Source of the DNA: Pseudomonadaceae bacterium | GTDB taxonomy: Bacteria > Pseudomonadota > Gammaproteobacteria > Pseudomonadales > Pseudomonadaceae | Length of the DNA: 60,755 nt | NCBI GenBank assembly: GCA_019745275.1 | Contig: JAIETJ010000054.1 | Location: 1-60,755, forward strand | Direction of reading: 5' to 3' | Part shown: piece after piece, positions 17,045 through 25,708 of the stretch | How positions within the stretch are numbered: the first letter of the stretch is position 1 | Layout: the number at the start of each line of letters is the position of its first letter | Translations under genes and position numbers: made by a program | Notes under the pieces: model-generated | What the model was told of the DNA's origin: nothing | Databases searched by the model: none | What the model saw: only the letters and a program-made list of their open reading frames with translations

Positions 17045-18261
17045 GCGCTTTCCCAAAATAGTTTTACTCGGCCATCATCAAGAAAGCGGTAACGCTGATC
17101 TGCCCAGCCGAGGCCAAACAAACCCAGCATGTAGTTGTAGTACTCTGGAGCCCGCTCCGTGAAAGCCTTAGCCATACTTTGCCGAGCTTTTTGCTCCACT
17201 ATTTGCGCCAACCATGGCTGACCCTTGGCCTGAAAATACGGAATTAACGCCGCCGAAAAACCGAATGGGCCACCACCCTGAGTGCTACCACTGAGCACAT
17301 TGACCTTTTCTGGCGGTACACCGGTGGAGCCACTTGCAGGCGCCATGCCATAGAGGCTGGCCAACACTTGTGCTGCCAATGGGTCACTCGCCGACGTCAT
17401 GCCAGCCCAAAGATAAACGCGTATAGCATCGTAACTACCGATATCGCCCTTCTCTGGATCGAGGACAAAAATACCGGTTTCTGGCGAAGTACCGCGATAC
17501 CCCAACCAATCGGCCACCAAACCTTTAGGCGTAGCTTGTTGCAGCAGGGTGGCGGTATTTTTCGCAATTTCACCCCAAGGCCCAGTAGGGTCTTGATGGT
17601 CTAAACGCCGCAATAAAGGCACCGGCATGTAGCTTGGATTTAACCGCCACATATGATCTGCGTGCACAAAACCAAGCGGACCCGGCAGCAGCATTTGCCC
17701 CAAGCCCGGGAGGGAAACAACCTCACTCGCCTTAATGTTGGCCAGCAACCGCTGCGCATCGGTTTGATAGTCCGCTCTCTGCCACAACCGTGCAGCTTCG
17801 AGTAAAGCGTAGGTCAGCCAAAGATCAGAGTCCGACGCAGAGTTAGCATCTTGGACCCGCCAGACACCATCTGCCGCGCGCCCCCACAGCCACGCCGGCA
17901 GCTGTTTGCCCGGATCGCCAGCGCTAAGATTATCGACAGTCCAGCGCCAAATTTTCTCGAAACGGGCCTGATCATTCGCCACCAAGGCGAAGAACAGCGC
18001 ATACGACTGACCTTCAGACGTGCTGTGATCAGCTTGCAAACTGGAGCCCAACACCCGTCCATCCGCCTGCACATAGCGCTCAGCAAAAGTATTCCAGTCA
18101 TTCCAGCTGGCTGACGCGCAGACGTCAGCGTGACTCAAATTCGTCAAACATAGCAGTGCCATCACAGCTAATACTGGCGATGTCCGGCTGGCCGCGTGCT
18201 GAGCCCGCCGTGCGCAGAAAACCCGCTGAGCAGTGGCCACTAACAACCTCGCCCAACCCAT
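17023..18261 (-). CDS. wssD: WssD/BcsZ, family GH8 endo-1,4-beta-glucanase
   Basis: A 412-residue exported GH8 cellulase. The general acid Glu lies in TSEGQSYALFF (about residue 83) and an Asp in GSYDAIRVYLW (about residue 275) fits the second catalytic position. The N-terminal 45 residues are long for a signal peptide and include RR and hydrophobic parts; translation could also begin at the internal Met34. ATG 18261 forms an ATGA overlap with wssC and favours the long form. BcsZ trims nascent cellulose in the periplasm. Confidence 0.94.
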   Translation of the reverse strand: MGWARLLVATAQRVFCARRAQHAASRTSPVLAVMALLCLTNLSHADVCASASWNDWNTFAERYVQADGRVLGSSLQADHSTSEGQSYALFFALVANDQARFEKIWRWTVDNLSAGDPGKQLPAWLWGRAADGVWRVQDANSASDSDLWLTYALLEAARLWQRADYQTDAQRLLANIKASEVVSLPGLGQMLLPGPLGFVHADHMWRLNPSYMPVPLLRRLDHQDPTGPWGEIAKNTATLLQQATPKGLVADWLGYRGTSPETGIFVLDPEKGDIGSYDAIRVYLWAGMTSASDPLAAQVLASLYGMAPASGSTGVPPEKVNVLSGSTQGGGPFGFSAALIPYFQAKGQPWLAQIVEQKARQSMAKAFTERAPEYYNYMLGLFGLGWADQRYRFLDDGRVKLFWESACSDITH

Positions 18262-20588
18262 CAGTCTAGGCGCCGTTTAGCCCGCGCACGCAAGCTCACA
18301 AAGAGTAACGATACCAAGCAGAGGGTCGCTAGCGCGGTAAAAAACACCATAAGGGCAAAATGCCGCGACAACATCCATTGCAGATATTTGAACAGGCTTA
18401 AACTACCCGAAAAATAGCTTTCCTCAGCAACCACAGAGCTGATGCTCTTACCACGCAACACCGCCAAGCTACCTTGAATCGGCTGATCATAGCCTGCGCC
18501 GCCAATCAACGCGGCAGCGACCTCGTTCAAGCCCTCGGGGCGATCACTGGCCAGCACAACCACACTGCGGCCGCTTTGCAGCGGCGATTCAAAGCCGGCT
18601 AGATAGTTAATATTGCCATCCCCGGCAAACGACAAACTGCTGCGTGCCTGGCGGATATTGGCCTGCGGATCGGTGCTAATCCAGTTACGCATGCTGAAGA
18701 GTAAATCCGACACTTCAAAACGCTGCTGTTTACCTTCAAGACTGGCCGGCAAGCTATCCGCCCAGTCTTTTAGCAGCGGCTGATTAGTTCCGGAGGACAA
18801 CACCAATAAATCCTTATCATCGAAATCCAGCACCTGCCGCGCTTGCGCCACAGTAACTGCAGTAGCAGGAAAACCAGTTGATTCGCCAAATCGACCCAGC
18901 ACTGTCAAATAGGCCGAAACTTCAGCAGGACCAAAGGTGTCCGGCATGATCACTGCGGTCTCAGCCAAGTCGGCTAAACGGGTGAACGGGAAACCACTGG
19001 TGCTGAATACCGACAGCTCAGGTAGCGCGATAAAGTGATCGTAGCCGCTCACATCAATGGTTGAGTCTGGTTCAATAGCGCCGCGCATATTGTCGATAAT
19101 AATGTCGCGGCAATCGCCCTGTTTTATATAGTCGTACATGTAGCGAAATTGCATTTCGGGCTTGGGCGACTGAGTGTCGAGCGGTAACAGCAGCTCAGTT
19201 TCTTTGATCAGGCTGTCATCCTTTTGCAGCATGGCCAACAACTCTTCGCTAGCGCCTAAGCGCTCTATCGAAGGCAAGGGTTCGGACTTGACAAACTTGT
19301 TATTCATGTGCACCAACAACGACGAATTAGTCGATATCGGCTGAGGCGTATAACGGTACTTAAGCTTTAGCGGCAAACCCTTTTCACGCCAACTGAACAG
19401 ATCGGGAGCAACACGCAGCGGTACAATAATGCTGCGCGGGCCATAACCAGAAACACTGAGTTTCTTAGCCGGCAGCAGTTCACCGAGCTTCACTGGACGG
19501 TCGCTCGGCAGCCAGTTTGGCGCGTCGTAAGGCTTACGCGGTAACAGCGTGTCGAGTTTGTCGACTACCACCCGCTGGCCGGTAAGCGTATCACTGCCGG
19601 TCACCAGCGCCGCAGCCGCCAATTTCAGTTCGGCGGCATCGCGCCCAGCTACCACCAGTAGTTTGCCAAACTGGTCATTAGGATTAGACAGGATCATCAC
19701 CGTCGGCCCCGTCACAGCAGGGAACTCAGCCCCTAGTAACGACTGGCTGTCGGCGCCGCTGAGCAATACAACCGCGTTGCCTTTTTCCGGCAGCTGATTT
19801 TGGCTGACCGGAAAAGTCGCGCCACGATAGCCCGCCAGGGCGCCGAACCATGACGAAATAGCACCTGCGGCCTCCAGCGTCTGATTGTTATCCCAACTGC
19901 CGGAAAATACGAAAGGTAAGTTCAGGGCACTAGAGTCACGACGATCAAACAATGGCAGCGGCAACTTGGCCAGATCATCGGGCAAAACAAACTGAGTGCC
20001 CTGAATTTCCAGCACACTATTGTTACTAATATTAGCCCACAAGCTGGAATGCAGCGGGTCTTCGCACTGCATCGTGTAGTGACCAATAAGCTGCAAGGTC
20101 AGACGATTGAAATCGGTAATCAAGTGCGATGGGATCTCGACCACTTGTTTCTGCGGCGTACCCGCAACTTCTTTGGGCAGTGCCAAACTGACGACTACCT
20201 CATCATTGATCAGTACATTGATATTGGAGAGTTCACTGATCATGGCCGGCGAATAGGTGTATTCCAAAGTCAGGCGAGCAGCGGTCACCACCTGGTCCGC
20301 ACGTACATCAAAGTTAACGCTATCGCTACCTTCAATGCCGCGCAAATTCATTGGCTCGTTCACGCCAAGTTGTTTGAGCGTGTAAGTCGAAGTGCGCGCA
20401 CCCTCTACCGGCACAATAACGGCAGGCTCAAGGAGGGGAGACTCGACAACGGCAATCTCAGCCTCGGCCGTTTTAAGTGCTTTCTCTGCGGCCAAGAGGT
20501 TAATACTGCAGCTCGCCAGCAAGGCGGCCAGTAAAAAAGTTACTCGCGGATGCCTTAAAGACGACATTTTTATAGTTTTATGACTCAT
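18261..20588 (-). CDS. wssC: WssC/BcsB, cyclic-di-GMP-region subunit of cellulose synthase
   Basis: A 775-residue protein with a signal peptide (about residues 1-33), a large periplasmic region of alternating carbohydrate-binding and flavodoxin-like domains, and one C-terminal membrane anchor (about residues 738-762) followed by an RARAKRR tail. This is the BcsB layout; BcsB is the co-catalytic partner of BcsA and guides the glucan through the periplasm. The start overlaps wssB by four bases (ATGA) and the stop overlaps wssD, indicating tight stoichiometric coupling. Confidence 0.95.
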   Translation of the reverse strand: MSHKTIKMSSLRHPRVTFLLAALLASCSINLLAAEKALKTAEAEIAVVESPLLEPAVIVPVEGARTSTYTLKQLGVNEPMNLRGIEGSDSVNFDVRADQVVTAARLTLEYTYSPAMISELSNINVLINDEVVVSLALPKEVAGTPQKQVVEIPSHLITDFNRLTLQLIGHYTMQCEDPLHSSLWANISNNSVLEIQGTQFVLPDDLAKLPLPLFDRRDSSALNLPFVFSGSWDNNQTLEAAGAISSWFGALAGYRGATFPVSQNQLPEKGNAVVLLSGADSQSLLGAEFPAVTGPTVMILSNPNDQFGKLLVVAGRDAAELKLAAAALVTGSDTLTGQRVVVDKLDTLLPRKPYDAPNWLPSDRPVKLGELLPAKKLSVSGYGPRSIIVPLRVAPDLFSWREKGLPLKLKYRYTPQPISTNSSLLVHMNNKFVKSEPLPSIERLGASEELLAMLQKDDSLIKETELLLPLDTQSPKPEMQFRYMYDYIKQGDCRDIIIDNMRGAIEPDSTIDVSGYDHFIALPELSVFSTSGFPFTRLADLAETAVIMPDTFGPAEVSAYLTVLGRFGESTGFPATAVTVAQARQVLDFDDKDLLVLSSGTNQPLLKDWADSLPASLEGKQQRFEVSDLLFSMRNWISTDPQANIRQARSSLSFAGDGNINYLAGFESPLQSGRSVVVLASDRPEGLNEVAAALIGGAGYDQPIQGSLAVLRGKSISSVVAEESYFSGSLSLFKYLQWMLSRHFALMVFFTALATLCLVSLLFVSLRARAKRRLD

Positions 20589-22780
20589 GATTTTCTCAGT
20601 GAGAGCTTTTTAGATAAGTACAGGGATCGGCCTCGTTGCGCCAATTCATGCTTAGTAAATTTGGCCAGATGAAAGAGTGCATGCAAGCTGATAGTCGACA
20701 CCTCACGCAGCGCTGACAACGGTGAATCTACAGTGCCCTGCCCCCAGCCTGCCGCCCACATATCGGCACGAGAAAAGGTCAGCCGCACTAAGTCACTCTG
20801 TTGCTGCAGGCTCAGGTGCTCAAAACTCAGCCCTAAGGTCTGACCAGCACTAAAAACCACAGTCGCCGGGAAGGCGCTGACGTTTTCGTCACGAAACAGT
20901 GATACCTGCAAGACCTCGCCGTGCGGCACTACAACTCCAGCTGGCAGGCTAATGCCCACACCACTTTGCGAGAAGTCACTGGTCTGACAACTCAGCATTT
21001 GTCCATTAGCCAACTTAAGCATCGCCGGCAGCGCTGCAAACACCCGTGGCTCTGCCCGAATCTGACGTGTTTCACTGGCCACGGCCACAGTGGCTCCACT
21101 GATGACGATGTTATAAAAAGTCCATACAAGATTAATTATCAGCGTTGCGAAAACAGCGTCGTCCGCGAATGCCAGCTTGCTTAAGCCCACGAACAGACCT
21201 AGTACGTTCAGGCTCAGCACGACGATGTAGGGCAAGGCCATGCGCCAGTCAAAATAGCCCTGCTTAATCACCCCACCCTTGGCCGTCACGTTGAACTTAC
21301 CAAGTTTGGGGTTAATAAGAGCCAGCAGCACCGGGCGCATGATGTACCAAGCCAATACTGACTCGTACACCTCATTCCAGAATGAATGACGAAAACGACC
21401 CTGCATGCGCGAGTTAGTCACGCTGGCATGCAAGATATGCGGAAGTGCATAAGCCACGATCAACAAGGCTGAAGCTTGGAATATTTGCGCGCCAAAAAAC
21501 AGATAGGCCAAAGGTGCGGTAAGGAACACCAAACGCGGCAAACCATAAAAAAAATGCAGCATGGCATTCAAATAACAAAACCGCTGGCCCAACTTCAGGC
21601 CTTTGCCGAACAGCGGATTATCGACCCGAAAAATCTGCGCCATACCACGAGCCCAACGAATTCGCTGACCAATATGCGCAGACAAGCTTTCAGTAGCCAA
21701 ACCTGCAGCCTGCGGAATTGCAAGATAGGCGGTGTTATATCCAGCACGACTGAGTTTTAACGCGGTATGGGCGTCCTCTGTGACAGTTTCGACGGCAACA
21801 CCGCCAATTTCCTCCAAGGGTCCACGCCGCAAAATAGCGCAAGAACCGCAAAAAAATGCCGCATTCCACAAGTCATTGCCGTCTTGCACCAGCCCATAGA
21901 ACAGCTCACTTTCGCCCGGCACTGAACGAAAAGTGTCGAGGTTCTTCTCGAACGGATCGGGCGAGAAAAAAAAGTGCGGGGTCTGCAGCATCGCCAGCTT
22001 GGGATCTTTGAGAAACCAGCCCATACCGATTTGCAAGAAAGAGCGCGTAGGCACGTGATCGGCATCGAAAATAGCGACAAAATCACCATCGGTGTGCTTT
22101 AACGCCCAATTCAAGTTCCCCGCTTTGGCATGGTCGTTGTGCGGGCGAACAATATAACCAAGACCGGCCCCCTGACAGAAGTCGCGAAACTCTTCACGAC
22201 GGCCGTCATCCAGTACATGCACACGAAGCTTATCTTTGGGCCAGTCGATGGCCAGCGCCGCAAAAGCGGTTAGCTTGACGATACTCAACGACTCGTTATA
22301 AGTCGGAATAAATACATCCACGCTAGGCCACGTACTGCTGTCGCTGGGCAAGGGTTCGGGCTTGCGGCGTAACGGCCAAGAGGTCTGCACATAGCCCAGC
22401 AACAGCACTATCAAGGCGTAAAGCTCAGCCAACACCAAGCCATAGCCAAACGCCATATCCAGCCAACTGTCGAAACCCAATGAAGAGGTAAGCCGCCAAT
22501 ACATGTAGCGCAAAGAACCGAGTATTGATAGCACTACCATCGCCAAGATAGCGGCACGGCCACGCACTCGGCTCAGCACCAACGCGGCAAATAGGCACAC
22601 GGCGCAAAACAACAACTGTTCCTGCAGATCTAGGGGAACCGCAACCAAAACCAGCAGTAAAATACCCGCCAAAGCAAAGGGTACATAGCCCAACACGCGA
22701 GCAGCGAAACGCAACGATGTACTAACAAAGCCGTTCGGGTTAGCTGCATTCAAACCGCGCAAGCGTTGCAACAAACTCAC
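20585..22780 (-). CDS. wssB: WssB/BcsA, cellulose synthase catalytic subunit with PilZ domain
   Basis: A 731-residue polytopic processive GT2 enzyme that polymerises UDP-glucose. Catalytic landmarks: DAD in IFDADH (about residue 239), TED in TEDAHT (about 335) and QRIRW (about 373). Several membrane segments flank the GT domain. The C-terminal PilZ domain has the c-di-GMP motif with arginines near residue 570 (TRQIRAEPR) and DFSQSG near 601, so allosteric activation by c-di-GMP is expected. It is coupled to wssA by an ATGA overlap. Confidence 0.97.
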   Translation of the reverse strand: MSLLQRLRGLNAANPNGFVSTSLRFAARVLGYVPFALAGILLLVLVAVPLDLQEQLLFCAVCLFAALVLSRVRGRAAILAMVVLSILGSLRYMYWRLTSSLGFDSWLDMAFGYGLVLAELYALIVLLLGYVQTSWPLRRKPEPLPSDSSTWPSVDVFIPTYNESLSIVKLTAFAALAIDWPKDKLRVHVLDDGRREEFRDFCQGAGLGYIVRPHNDHAKAGNLNWALKHTDGDFVAIFDADHVPTRSFLQIGMGWFLKDPKLAMLQTPHFFFSPDPFEKNLDTFRSVPGESELFYGLVQDGNDLWNAAFFCGSCAILRRGPLEEIGGVAVETVTEDAHTALKLSRAGYNTAYLAIPQAAGLATESLSAHIGQRIRWARGMAQIFRVDNPLFGKGLKLGQRFCYLNAMLHFFYGLPRLVFLTAPLAYLFFGAQIFQASALLIVAYALPHILHASVTNSRMQGRFRHSFWNEVYESVLAWYIMRPVLLALINPKLGKFNVTAKGGVIKQGYFDWRMALPYIVVLSLNVLGLFVGLSKLAFADDAVFATLIINLVWTFYNIVISGATVAVASETRQIRAEPRVFAALPAMLKLANGQMLSCQTSDFSQSGVGISLPAGVVVPHGEVLQVSLFRDENVSAFPATVVFSAGQTLGLSFEHLSLQQQSDLVRLTFSRADMWAAGWGQGTVDSPLSALREVSTISLHALFHLAKFTKHELAQRGRSLYLSKKLSLRKS

Positions 22781-23979
22781 ACCGCCTGCTCGAGCTGCCC
22801 ACGCTCTGTAAGCTTAAGCAGAACCGCTTTTGCGCTGGACAACAGATCATGACAGCCCAGCCCGCGCGGGTCGTAATCCAGCACACTGCGATTGTAAGCT
22901 AGCGCTTCAGTAATCGATGGGTCGCGGCGCACCAAGCCCAGCACCTTATCGCCCAGCACATCGCACATGATCCGGGTGATGTCCTCGCTTAATTTACGCG
23001 AGCGCTCCACCTGATTAATCAAGTAGCTGGCACCGAAAAATTCAGGGCGATCCCCCGCATAGGTTTTGATCAAACTATCCATCATCGGCAGGGTGTTGTA
23101 CGAAGCTGCGTCAGAAAGGCTCACCACCAAGGCCAAGTTAGCTACCGCGAGCACTTGGCGCAGGTAAATCGAAGGTCCTGGCGGCGTATCCAGAATGACT
23201 ATGGTGCCGTCGGCTAATTGTAAATCCGCCAGCAAACAAGCCAGCCAATCAGGATCCTCCTCTAATTGAGCCTCGAAGGCGCGTCGGCGGCTTTCATCAA
23301 CAGCGCCATAGGGCAACAGACGAACGCCAGACGCACTGTGCAAATAATTTTCTTGTTGCGAGCCGAGAGCATCTACCTGCGCTATGCCGGCAGTCCAAGA
23401 GGCCCGACCTGCTTCTGGTTCGAGGCCGAAATGATGATGCAGGGCATTTTGCGGATCAAGATCGACAGCCAGCACCGACTGCCCTTCACGTTGCAGCGCA
23501 ACGGCAAAGTTCGCCGCAACAGTACTTTTACCAACACCACCCTTACCCGAAACCACGGCGATAATGCTGATATGAGACAGAGAGGGACGCGGGCGTGAAA
23601 AAAACACCGGCAAAGCGTCAGCTTCTCGCTGTCGCGCCTGCGACAGGTCGTCAAGCTTACTGCGCAAACTCACTCCCGCATCGAGCGCTTTGTCGAACAT
23701 GCCGGCCGAGCGCGACAAAGCACTCGCAGCCTCAACTTCAAGCGCGTTGCGCGCAGACTTTAGGTCGACATATTTAACCCGCGACTCCTCGGGCAGAGCC
23801 GTGCCAGAGTCAGGTACGTATGCAGCAATTGACGGCAGTTCTGAGTCTTTTGCCTGGGCAAGGTCAGGCTCGCACGGCAAAGAGTTCTGCTGCGACTGTT
23901 CTTTTAACAGTTCTTGGTATTGGCTCGGACCGCTACCAAACTTACTGAACAACCTAGAAATATCGCTCGAAGTACTCAT
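22777..23979 (-). CDS. wssA: WssA, BcsQ/MinD-like ATPase with N-terminal extension
   Basis: A 400-residue protein. A ParA/MinD-type ATPase fills the C-terminal 270 residues, with the deviant Walker A GKGGVGKST near residue 146. BcsQ-like proteins are thought to place the cellulose complex. The first 135 residues are a hydrophilic extension that opens with DISRLFSKFGSGPSQYQEL, resembling the D-I-x-x-L-F-x-x-F-G element of accessory Bcs proteins (BcsP/BcsO style). First gene of the operon, with a weak ribosome site. No wssJ-like second MinD gene is found at the far end. Confidence 0.88.
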   Translation of the reverse strand: MSTSSDISRLFSKFGSGPSQYQELLKEQSQQNSLPCEPDLAQAKDSELPSIAAYVPDSGTALPEESRVKYVDLKSARNALEVEAASALSRSAGMFDKALDAGVSLRSKLDDLSQARQREADALPVFFSRPRPSLSHISIIAVVSGKGGVGKSTVAANFAVALQREGQSVLAVDLDPQNALHHHFGLEPEAGRASWTAGIAQVDALGSQQENYLHSASGVRLLPYGAVDESRRRAFEAQLEEDPDWLACLLADLQLADGTIVILDTPPGPSIYLRQVLAVANLALVVSLSDAASYNTLPMMDSLIKTYAGDRPEFFGASYLINQVERSRKLSEDITRIMCDVLGDKVLGLVRRDPSITEALAYNRSVLDYDPRGLGCHDLLSSAKAVLLKLTERGQLEQAV

Positions 23980-23997
23980 GCGCCAACCACACCGAAA

Positions 23998-24019
23998 AGC
24001 TGATAGAGAGCTGATAGAG
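23998..24019. repeat. Two tandem copies of an 11-bp unit in the wssA leader
   Basis: The unit AGCTGATAGAG occurs twice head to tail, followed by a third partial copy AGCTGG. It lies 19-45 bases upstream of the wssA start codon, within the expected 5' leader of the operon. Confidence 0.7.
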
Positions 24020-24115
24020 AGCTGGCGTCCATTGCCAATGAAGAAGCGCCCAAAATGATTTTTTCAGACGTAGCTCACAATATACCTCAGAATATTACAA
24101 GCATACCAGCGAAAA

Positions 24116-24129
24116 GCCATTAAATTGCC
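24116..24129. promoter_or_regulatory. Possible FleQ box upstream of wssA
   Basis: GCCATTAAATTGCC is an imperfect palindrome that matches the published FleQ consensus GTCAATNNATTGAC at 11 of 14 positions when the spacer is AA. It lies about 137 bp upstream of wssA. FleQ is a c-di-GMP-binding regulator of exopolysaccharide and cellulose genes in pseudomonads. One site of this quality can occur by chance. Confidence 0.35.
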
Positions 24130-24487
24130 ACTAAGCGGACGGCCAATAATCATCAAACAGAAATTGCTTTCGGAAAACAATGTGCAGCCTGTTGACTGCG
24201 GTAATAACCCAGCGATGAACCACGCGCTTTACTCATGCCACAGCGATCAGACCAACTTACCGTAAACTAACGCCGAAATGGTCGCAAACACGGCACTCAA
24301 TTGAAGGGGCGCCTACTGCAGCCTTACTGGCGGCAGCTTTGAGAGCGATTAAGTTTACAAAATTAAAGCCATCGAGCACCCCGCAGTAAATCAGACACGT
24401 AGTGACCTAACCCCACAACCCCGCAGGCGTCTGAACGATAAACTAATCCTGACACCCCGACACCCAACCGGCTGATCGCTTGGCTAA

Positions 24488-24517
24488 TTGGCAGACAGGC
24501 AAGCGAGAGCCTATAAT
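24488..24517 (+). promoter_or_regulatory. Sigma-70-type promoter of the LysR gene
   Basis: TTGGCA (24488-24493) and TATAAT (24512-24517) are separated by 18 bases. The perfect -10 lies about 40 bp before ATG 24557. Confidence 0.6.
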
Positions 24518-24556
24518 TCAAATGCATTTACCGCACGCTTTACATAAGGCAAACGC

Positions 24557-25480
24557 ATGAATGACTTGCGCCAACTTCGTCACTTTGTCGCCCTTGCTGA
24601 ACACGGTCATTTCGCCCGCGCAGCCACGGCGGTCAATCTCAGTCAGCCGGCGCTGAGTCGTAGCATCCAAGCCCTAGAAAGCAGCCTCGACTGCCAACTG
24701 CTAGAACGTCCCAGTCGCGGCGTGAGCCTCACCGCCCACGGCCAGTTGGTACTTGAGCACGCTCGGCGACTATTGGCTGGCAGTCGCGCATTGGAAAATG
24801 CCGTGAGCCAGCTGGGTAATTTACAAACCGGCGAGTTGCATTTGGGTTGCGGCCCCTTTCCCGCGGCCCGCCTGATCCCGCAAGCGCTGGGGAAATTTAG
24901 CGGCAGTTTTCCTAAGGTCCGTGTGCAACTCATCATCGACGACTGGCGCAGCCTGCGCCGGCGCTTACTCAACGATGAGCTAGAGCTGTATGTGGCCGAC
25001 ATTCGCGAATACAGCAGCGACCCGCAGCTGTGTGTCACGCCTTTACAGCAATATCCTGGGGTGATTTTTTGCCGCCCTGATCATCCGCTACTCAGTGCCG
25101 ACGCCCTTGAGCTCAGCGCCGCCCTCGACTATCCATTGGCGGGCACCTCGCTACCCGCCACAATTAACCAGAGTTTGCAGAGTCTTAGTGGGCGCACCCA
25201 TCCACTGACCATTGAATGTGACAACTTCATGGTGCTCAAGGCCTTGGTCAGCACCAGCGATGTCTTGAGCATGGCGCCTTGGGATGTAGTGGCCGAGGAG
25301 GTCCTCAGCGGCAGCCTGGCGGTGCTCGATATCCCCCTGGAACGCTTGGCGCAACGCTCGGCTTACGCTCTGGTTAGTCGTAGCGGACGTAGCTTATCCC
25401 CGGCCGCTCAAGCCTTCAGCATGCAACTACAAGAGGTCGACCAGCACCACGCACGCCAGTTGCCAGCACAGAAAACCTAA
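24557..25480 (+). CDS. LysR-family transcriptional regulator
   Basis: A 307-residue LTTR. The N-terminal winged helix-turn-helix reads LRQLRHFVALAEHGHFARAA... LSQPALSRSIQALE (residues 4-45), followed by a periplasmic-binding-type effector domain (about 90-295). It is divergent from wssA across 577 bp, so control of the cellulose operon is possible but not shown; LTTRs often regulate a divergent neighbour. No ligand can be deduced. Confidence 0.92.
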   Translation: MNDLRQLRHFVALAEHGHFARAATAVNLSQPALSRSIQALESSLDCQLLERPSRGVSLTAHGQLVLEHARRLLAGSRALENAVSQLGNLQTGELHLGCGPFPAARLIPQALGKFSGSFPKVRVQLIIDDWRSLRRRLLNDELELYVADIREYSSDPQLCVTPLQQYPGVIFCRPDHPLLSADALELSAALDYPLAGTSLPATINQSLQSLSGRTHPLTIECDNFMVLKALVSTSDVLSMAPWDVVAEEVLSGSLAVLDIPLERLAQRSAYALVSRSGRSLSPAAQAFSMQLQEVDQHHARQLPAQKT

Positions 25481-25708
25481 CCCCAACGCCGTGCCAGCAT
25501 CGACACAAAGTAAAATCACACTTACCTAATGGATCACAACAAGCACATATGTATAACGCTTACCCAGATACCTAATGCCACACGCGCATGTTCTAGCCCA
25601 GCATTCAACGGACCTATCCAAGCCAATCAGACCAAAGCTGCAGTGACGCCAACCGCCTGCCGCCCTAGCATAGAAGCTAGGCCACGCCCTCCTTACGGAC
25701 ACTCCAGC

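Larger units (their letters stand above)
24000..24556. other. 557-bp noncoding gap upstream of the wss operon and the LysR gene
   Basis: This AT-richer gap must hold the promoters of both divergent units. Visible are the 11-bp tandem repeat next to wssA, a FleQ-like imperfect palindrome at 24116-24129 and a sigma-70 promoter for the LysR gene at 24488-24517. No convincing open frame, tRNA or terminator was seen. Much of 24150-24450 has no feature I can name; a small RNA cannot be excluded. Confidence 0.6.
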
